64,000 bases of DNA from Spinellus fusiger (taxonomy: Eukaryota; Mucoromycota; Mucoromycetes; Mucorales; Phycomycetaceae): assembly GCA_025094145.1 (NCBI GenBank), contig JALLLS010000014.1:124001-188000 (forward strand), given 5' to 3'. The number at the start of each line of letters is the position of its first letter. Position 1 is the first letter of the stretch. This document shows positions 58,228 to 64,000 of the stretch, piece by piece. Made by a program: the position numbers and the translations under genes. The notes under the pieces were generated by a model. That model searched no databases and was not told where the DNA came from. It saw nothing but the letters and a program-made list of their open reading frames with translations.

Positions 58228-59689
58228 CATCTGATAAGCCTACTTACTTCATAAATAGGTGTTTATCCCCTCTTATAAATAGAGTAGGCAGCTATTAAGT
58301 ACCTGGCAAGCATACACATTGTGTTTTCGGTTCTATTGAACAAGCGCAATACAAGGTAGGAATATTTGTTTTTATCTTTTAGACTTTAGTGACTGTTTAA
58401 GTGACATGAGTCAATTCGTTCGATTTACTTATATCACAGACTGTTAAGCGATTTTTTAAATGGTAGTGATATATTCTGCAATGAGAATTCTCATAAGAGA
58501 ATCTAGTAATTGTACACCATTTCCAAAAGGCAATATTGAGTTTAAGAGGTTTTATAATACAATATATACGCATATGAGACAATCAAATGTGATATTAATT
58601 TTCTGAAATAGTGTATGCACACCAATTTTATTTTTATTTTTATTTTTTGGTAGTGTGGATTTCCTGCAAGAGCCATTATGAATATTTTTTTTCACTTTGA
58701 CTCCTCCCTACAAATAGAATTGTATTATGGCACGTTATTTATTCTGATTCTAAATACCATTCGACAGTCTGTGATATTGCCGGGTAATCACTTGCCATAA
58801 ATAGAGATATCAATGATCCTCGTCAATAGAAACACAGGCCATCTAAAAGAGGACTACACGATAGAAGAAGAGTTAGTAGCAAGGTGTATAACTAAGGGAC
58901 GATACTTTAGTAACAAGGGTTGTTTCTATAGGTTTTTATTAGTAGATAGTAGCAATTATAAAAGTATAAAAGAAGTGCGAAAGACTCATAATAATGATTA
59001 GACTTTGTTTGCTCTTTGAACTGTCGATATTTCCTTTGGTTGAAGCCAAAGACGACAATATAAGCAAATCAAACGAATTATTTCACGCCACCTTAGCAAT
59101 CAACACAGTGCAAATAGAAAAACCCAAATCATCTCTTTTCTACAACGTAATCTATTGTTGAGGAATAAGGACAGTAGCAGTCTCGATCCTGACAAGGACT
59201 CGCTCTAGTAGACTACATATACATTAGATAGATAATGTTAACCCTGATATATAGGTTAGAAAATGTATATAATGTAGGAAATAGAGTGGTACTTCCCCTA
59301 AAACATGAGGACCCACTATGTTTCTACTGTTACTAAGACTTGTACTTCACCCCTGAAGCCTAAACTACCTACCACACCCTAGCATATATAATATAAAGAC
59401 TAGAGAAACAGGATGGCTACACATGCCTCTGAATAGCCATGAGAAAATAGATAGATAACGCGAGGATAAAAAAGTATATAAGTAAGCATAGAATTAAGCA
59501 TTTACAAGTTGAAGAATATACTTTCTATTTTGCCAAGCACACCCTTTACCTCTGCCTTCTGAACAGTATATAAGTAGACCAAAATTCATACAATGAATCT
59601 TTGATAAATATATCTTTCTATTAATTACCCTTTTTGTCCCTGGATTCTTAACACTATAGTTAAGACACTGCATAAAATCCACAATAAAC
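58228..59689. other. AT-rich gap, no gene assigned
   Basis: Includes a copy of the small repeat shared with 41832-41986 (at about 58620-58690, GTGTGGATTTCCTGCAAGAG) and a TATA-like stretch (CTTATAAATAGAGTAGGC) at 58275. Only short unassigned ORFs. Confidence 0.45.
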
Positions 59690-59833
59690 CATAATATTGG
59701 AAACCCCAAAAAACAAGAGGTGTGTTTGTTTGAATTAAAAAGGATATATTTCTCAAAGATTCATTGTATGAATTTTGGTCTACTTATATACATGTTTTTT
59801 CTATGCTACAAAGATCCAAGTTATACAGTAATA
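59690..59833 (+). repeat. dispersed repeat, copy 2
   Basis: Inverse copy of 7435-7600 (ACAAGAGGTGTGTTTG, AAAGATTCATTGTATGAA, AAGATCCAAGTTATACAGTA). A LINE has inserted at its right edge. Confidence 0.65.
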
Positions 59834-59837
59834 CAGT

Positions 59838-60893
59838 TCAAAGTATTTTTTATTTTTTGGGTGTTGATTGCTATTCGCGCATTGGGCATATCAGCCACCC
59901 TATGAGAACTTTTGGAAAAAAAATAAGAATAGACATATAAACACTTCAAATACAAAAGTGAAAAAAGAATGCAAATGAATGGGAAACAGAAAGAAAAGAG
60001 AATATAAAACCTCAGATGAGGGAAAAATAATGAAAATGAGTGGAAATGATGGTAAAATGAGAATTATGAATAGACATCCAAAAGGCCATAAAGTCAGCAA
60101 GGAAACCAGGACACCAAAAAGATAACCGTCATCCTGTGGCGATTCGAAATCCAACGAGGGATACTTAGAGCAACTCGGACAATCCTGAGGACACAAATAC
60201 AGCAACTACACTAGCAGCTTCTGGCTTTGCTAAACGGGTTAAGAATGGGTGGTAGAAGAGAGATCGGAGGAGAAGTGAGGATACAGCGTCTGTTGCTGCA
60301 GGAGTCTTTGCACTCTATGGCGGCGTTGGCGTTCCCGCTCAACATACCCATCAGCAGCCTCAATGAGCAAGCTACCAGCTGATGGCTCTACCTTAAAGTC
60401 TCGAGTAGACGTGGCTCGATCAATGGCTTGCAGCAGTATTAACAAACTGGGCCAAAGATCTCGCCATTTGACAAAAGACTTAACCGTGCGCGGAAGAAGA
60501 TTTAGACAATAGTCAATTGGATGAACGTCTTGTGGTGGTGCAGGAACTAAGAAGAATAAGAACGTGGAGCGTTCATGGTCAACGAATGTGCAAGTGAGAA
60601 AGTGGTCCCGATTGGCAGATGGGTGGCCACATTGGCAAGGAACTGAAGGTGTTGGTGGTAACCAAGCAATCCTCCATTTTAGTAGACGATGTCTTTCTTT
60701 GCGCATGCACGGTAGTAGAAGAATTGGATCCCAAACAGGTCTACATAGCCCACGGGCTACCGTCACCAGCGGATTCTTGCCACGTACTAGACTAGTAATT
60801 TCACTTTGAAGACGTTCAAGATAAGCTACTTTTAATGGATATTTAGGAGGGTTGTGAGTCCGTCCTATTCTTTGAGCATTTTGCCAGAGTACA
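59838..60893 (-). pseudogene. 5'-truncated LINE copy (C-terminal ORF2 and 3' tail)
   Basis: The minus-strand frame 60919-60239 encodes the C-terminus of a LINE reverse transcriptase protein: LCRPVWDPILLLPCMRKERH, then the CQCGHPSANRDHFLTC zinc motif, then VKSFVKWRDLWPSLLILLQA. A 3' tail to 59838 follows. TTATACAGTAATACAGT occurs on both sides (59821-59837 and 60894-60910), as expected for a target-site duplication, although the last four bases of the right copy are also the start of the Tc1 element. The 3' part matches the copy on the other side of the Tc1 element, but upstream of the LCRPVWD block the two differ. Confidence 0.8.
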
Positions 60894-60906
60894 TTATACA
60901 GTAATA

Positions 60907-62267
60907 CAGTGTCCGGCAAAAAAATAATAATTTATTTTATTTTCCGATAGGATTCTTTTTTGGGGCAATACTTATTCCTTGTAATAAAAACACACATTAA
61001 ACACACAGTAGAGACTTGAAAATTGGATGAAGTATAAAGAAGGTCAACAGGATATTATATACAGATTTATTGGGTGGAAACCCTTAATATTTGGTGTTTC
61101 CAACCTTGGCCTCTATAACAGCCCTACATCTCCGATGCATGCTGTCGATGAGGGCATTGGTGACAGTCTTGGGTATTTTTCCCACTCTTGCACCAGAAGA
61201 GCCTTCAGATCCTGGAGGGTGCTCCTTGGGGTCATCTTCTTTCTGACTGCTCTGTCGAGCTCCTCCCAAAGATCCTCAATTGGGTTCAGGTCAGGGCTTT
61301 GAGAGGGCCACCCCTCCATTGTGACTATGCCTCTCTCATCCTTCCATTTCCTAGTCTCCTTACTAGTATGGCAACTGGCATTGTCCTCTTGAAGAACATA
61401 GCCTACCACTGGATTCAGTGCCAAAAGACAAGCCAGCTCGGGGCAATAGGCCGTTTCTAAAATACTGGTGTATTTGGCACTATTGATGGATCCCTCCACC
61501 ACAGTAAGTCTACCAACACCTTCACCAGAAAAGGAACCCCAGACCATCACACTGCCACCACCAAACTTCATGGTAGGCTTCACATTCTTTGGGAGCAGTC
61601 CCTCCTTCTTTCTGCGCACTACTCTGTTGCGATGGTTATTGCTCATTAGCTGGTACTTGGACTCATCGGACCAGATGACTGTCATCCAGTCTTCATCTGT
61701 CCAATGAAGGTAGGTCCTAGTCCAGGTAAGCCTCAACTTCTTATGTTTAATGCTGAGAGAGGGTTTCTTAACCACCATGAAAGAAGATAGGCCAATCTTC
61801 TTCATGATTTTTCTAAAAGTGCTCATCCACACTTTGGTGGTCATCTGCTTGTAAAGTTGATCTATTGTCTGAAATGAATCCCTTTCCATCTCGTATACAA
61901 ACTCTTTATCGTCCTTCTAATTCTGAACAGGCTTGCGCCCAGAACTCTTCCCTGCTTTGAAACAGCCAGTTTCCCTGTACTTCTTCACGATGAGGTTGAC
62001 AGTGGGTTTACTGACACCAAACATGGCTGCAATCTCCACTTGGCTGGTGCCATTTTAGGTGGCCTCTTGAGCAATGAGTTGACGAGTAAAGTTGTTGATA
62101 TTTTTCTTTCTGTTTCCAAAAGGTTTGGTGGTTTGTTCATTGGTGTTAGACATAATAGATGATATAGTGGAAAAAGAAGAAATAAGGAATAAGCAAAAAA
62201 AAAGAATTTTTTGAGCAAAATAAAGGTCGGAAAATGAAAGTGTTTATATTATTTCTGCTCGACACTA
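60907..62267 (-). mobile_element. Tc1/mariner element, second family
   Basis: Starts CAGTGTCCGGCAAAAAAATA and ends, read inward on the minus strand, TAGTGTCGAGCAGAAATAAT. Both ends later share CATTTTCCGA-like text and are bordered by TA. The ~1.36-kb length fits Tc1 elements. It sits between two LINE copies of opposite orientation. Confidence 0.8.
61113..62153 (-). pseudogene. Tc1-type DDE transposase with two in-frame stops
   Basis: From ATG 62153 the frame runs 346 codons with TAA at 62057 and TAG at 61919. The part after the second stop is open (61889-61113). The N-terminus has a helix-turn-helix (TSQVEIAAMFGVSKPTVNLI). The catalytic blocks are complete: VIWSDESKYQLM, FGGGSVMVWGSFSGEGVGRL, VLQEDNASCHTSKETRKW and GWPSQSPDLNPIEDLWEEL. 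D, D and a final E/D are thus present. Apart from the two stops it is well preserved, so the insertion is fairly young. Both stops can be C-to-T changes in the coding strand. Confidence 0.88.
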
Positions 62268-62269
62268 TA

Positions 62270-64000
62270 TTTTTCAAAGGAGAGCAGGATGACCCTAGTA
62301 ACTATCGGCCTATTAGCTTGACATCGGTGTTTCGTGAGCTCTTAGAAAGATGTATAGCTGGGGAGCTCCTTTCGACCATGCCTGCATTGGATATGGCTCA
62401 AGCTGGATTTCGCGCTCGTCGTGGAACTCTAGACCAGGCCCTCTGTCTCCACGAACTTATGGGGTTGTACGCTGCCCAAGGATCAGGAGAGCAAGATCCA
62501 AAACCTCCAGTCGTCGTCTTCCTAGACATTAAAGCTGCATATGATAGTGTGGAACGCTCTGTCATATGGGAGTCGCTGATGCCCTTTGTGCCTCAGCCGT
62601 TGCTCTTGCTACTACAGAATTTGTTTGATGACATTGTGGTGAATGTGATTCTGAAAAATGTAGCATCCCGGGACATTGCACCTAAACGAGGAGTCTTACA
62701 GGGTATTATTCTTTCTCCATTCCTTTATTCTATTTTCATTGATACTCTTCCACGTTTCTTGAGGTTTGCTTCGGTATCCCCAATACTGGTTGGTATGCAC
62801 CCACCTACCATGGGACGGTCCATTAATCTCTGTGCTCGAAATCCTTTTTCTTTTGCTTCCCCGCAGGCAACTGTTCAGGCATTGCTTGACGAGTTACAGA
62901 ATTCCCTTCACAATCCTTTTCCTACTTCTACAGTTTCGGATGACTCTTCTGAGTCGTCAGATTCCTCTTACAGTCCGTCTCATGTCACGGTTACTTGGGC
63001 TCCTGTGAATTGTTTGTTGTATGCTGATGATGTGGCTCTTATGGGCTGCCCAGAAGATATACATCGAATGCTGGCACTTGCCGAAATTCACTCGACCCTC
63101 CTTGGTTACAAATGGAGTCCCTCCAAATGTGAAGTACTCAATGCCCCGGCCAATGTGCCGTTTTATCTCTATGGCAGCGAGCTTCCAACCTGTGATACTT
63201 TCAAGTGCCTTGGTATCCCCTTTTCACGTCAAGGTATTAACCAAGACGCACTGTTCTCACACTCACAAGTCAAGGCAATTGCAGTAATGCAAAAGCTGAG
63301 AGGAATGGGTGTAAACATGTATGGCTTTGGGATTACAGCAGCCCTAAGAGCGTATACTGTTTTTGTTCGGCCTATTCTTGAGTATGGGTTGGCTATTTGT
63401 AATGTCAATAGACTAGGCATCCGCCCGCTACAAATCTGTCAGTCTGCTTGTCTGAGACTTTGTCTTGCTAGATCTGCTACTGCTAGGTTTGGAACGATCC
63501 AGGTTGCCCAATTAGCTGCCCTCCCTAACATATACTCTCGTTTTCTTTATCTGCAAGCCAAATTTGTTGAGCGCGCAGCTACCCTTCCTGAAGACACCCT
63601 CCTCTGGTGCCTTGTCCCGCAGCTTGAAGCACCCCAGAGTAAAGCCAGATGGATTAAGCTACGTGGACTATGTAGACCTGTTTGGGATCCAATTCTTCTA
63701 CTACCGTGCATGCGCAAAGAAAGACATCGTCTACTAAAATGGAGGATTGCTTGGTTACCACCAACACCTTCAGTTCCTTGCCAATGTGGCCACCCATCTG
63801 CCAATCGGGACCACTTTCTCACTTGCACATTCGTTGACCATGAACGCTCCACGTTCTTATTCTTCTTAGTTCCTGCACCACCACAAGACGTTCATCCAAT
63901 TGACTATTGTCTAAATCTTCTTCCGCGCACGGTTAAGTCTTTTGTCAAATGGCGAGATCTTTGGCCCAGTTTGTTAATACTGCTGCAAGCCATTGATCGA
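62270..64000 (+). CDS. LINE reverse transcriptase ORF2, open, runs off the window
   Basis: 574 codons without a stop (62279-64000). RT motifs are in order: NYRPISLTSVFRELLERCI, AQAGFRARRGTLDQALCLHE, VVVFLDIKAAYDSVERSVIW, KRGVLQGIILSPFLYSIFID, CLLYADDVALMG with the YADD box, SPSKCEVLN, TFKCLGIPFSRQG and FVRPILEYGLAICN. The zinc motif CQCGHPSANRDHFLTC and the KWRDLW tail complete the protein. The endonuclease half is missing because the copy starts at the Tc1 element. This differs from the LINE at 36.8-40.4 kb in all linkers, so it is a separate family. The intact core suggests a recently active element. Confidence 0.9.

Overview
This window comes from a fungal nuclear chromosome. Genes are split by many short GT-AG introns, and the proteins are fungal or opisthokont: an Atg17-type scaffold, a CreC/WDR20 WD40 protein, serine palmitoyltransferase subunit 1, a complex I subunit, Snf7 and Rad30. 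Complex I and a branched-chain acyl-CoA dehydrogenase argue against budding or fission yeast. Together with the LINE, Tc1/mariner and Fanzor-type elements, they fit an early-diverging fungus, most likely Mucoromycota. The lineage is an inference, not something the sequence names.

Layout. 1-8.6 kb is AT-rich, repeat-rich DNA: an unrecognised ORF, a broken Tc1/mariner transposase, two ~385-bp inverted arms 4.1 kb apart, LINE tails and remains of an unidentified ORF. 8.7-32 kb is the main gene island. On the minus strand lie a WIP/verprolin-like protein, NDUFA5 and CreC/WDR20. On the plus strand lie LCB1, a 3-mercaptopyruvate/thiosulfate sulfurtransferase, SNU13, valyl-tRNA synthetase, a short/branched-chain acyl-CoA dehydrogenase, a metallothionein and DNA polymerase eta. 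A minus-strand seven-helix membrane protein closes the island. 32-46.6 kb is a transposon block with microsatellites: a decayed LINE (36.8-40.4 kb), a decayed Tc1 element with intact ends (40.4-41.7 kb), and a 2.66-kb element carrying the broken C-terminal half of a Fanzor (eukaryotic TnpB) nuclease (42.2-44.8 kb). 46.6-55 kb is a second gene island: an F-box protein, an alpha/beta hydrolase, ATG17, COX14 (minus) and SNF7. 55-64 kb is again repeats: a 282-bp MITE, a perfect 417-bp triplication, and two LINE copies facing away from each other with a Tc1 element between them.

The genes are ordinary eukaryotic housekeeping genes, and no operon-like cooperation is visible. Themes present are sphingolipid synthesis (LCB1), mitochondrial respiration (NDUFA5, COX14), membrane remodelling and autophagy (SNF7, ATG17), splicing (SNU13), translation (VAS1), translesion synthesis (RAD30) and metal binding (metallothionein). 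Exon structures were built by hand from splice-site consensus and reading-frame continuity.

The most interesting object is the Fanzor-type element and its miniature derivatives. MITEs at 55.46 kb and probably 50.63 kb share termini with the 2.66-kb element, flanked by TA. This looks like an RNA-guided-nuclease transposon with internal-deletion derivatives, and the conserved right end is a candidate guide-RNA scaffold.
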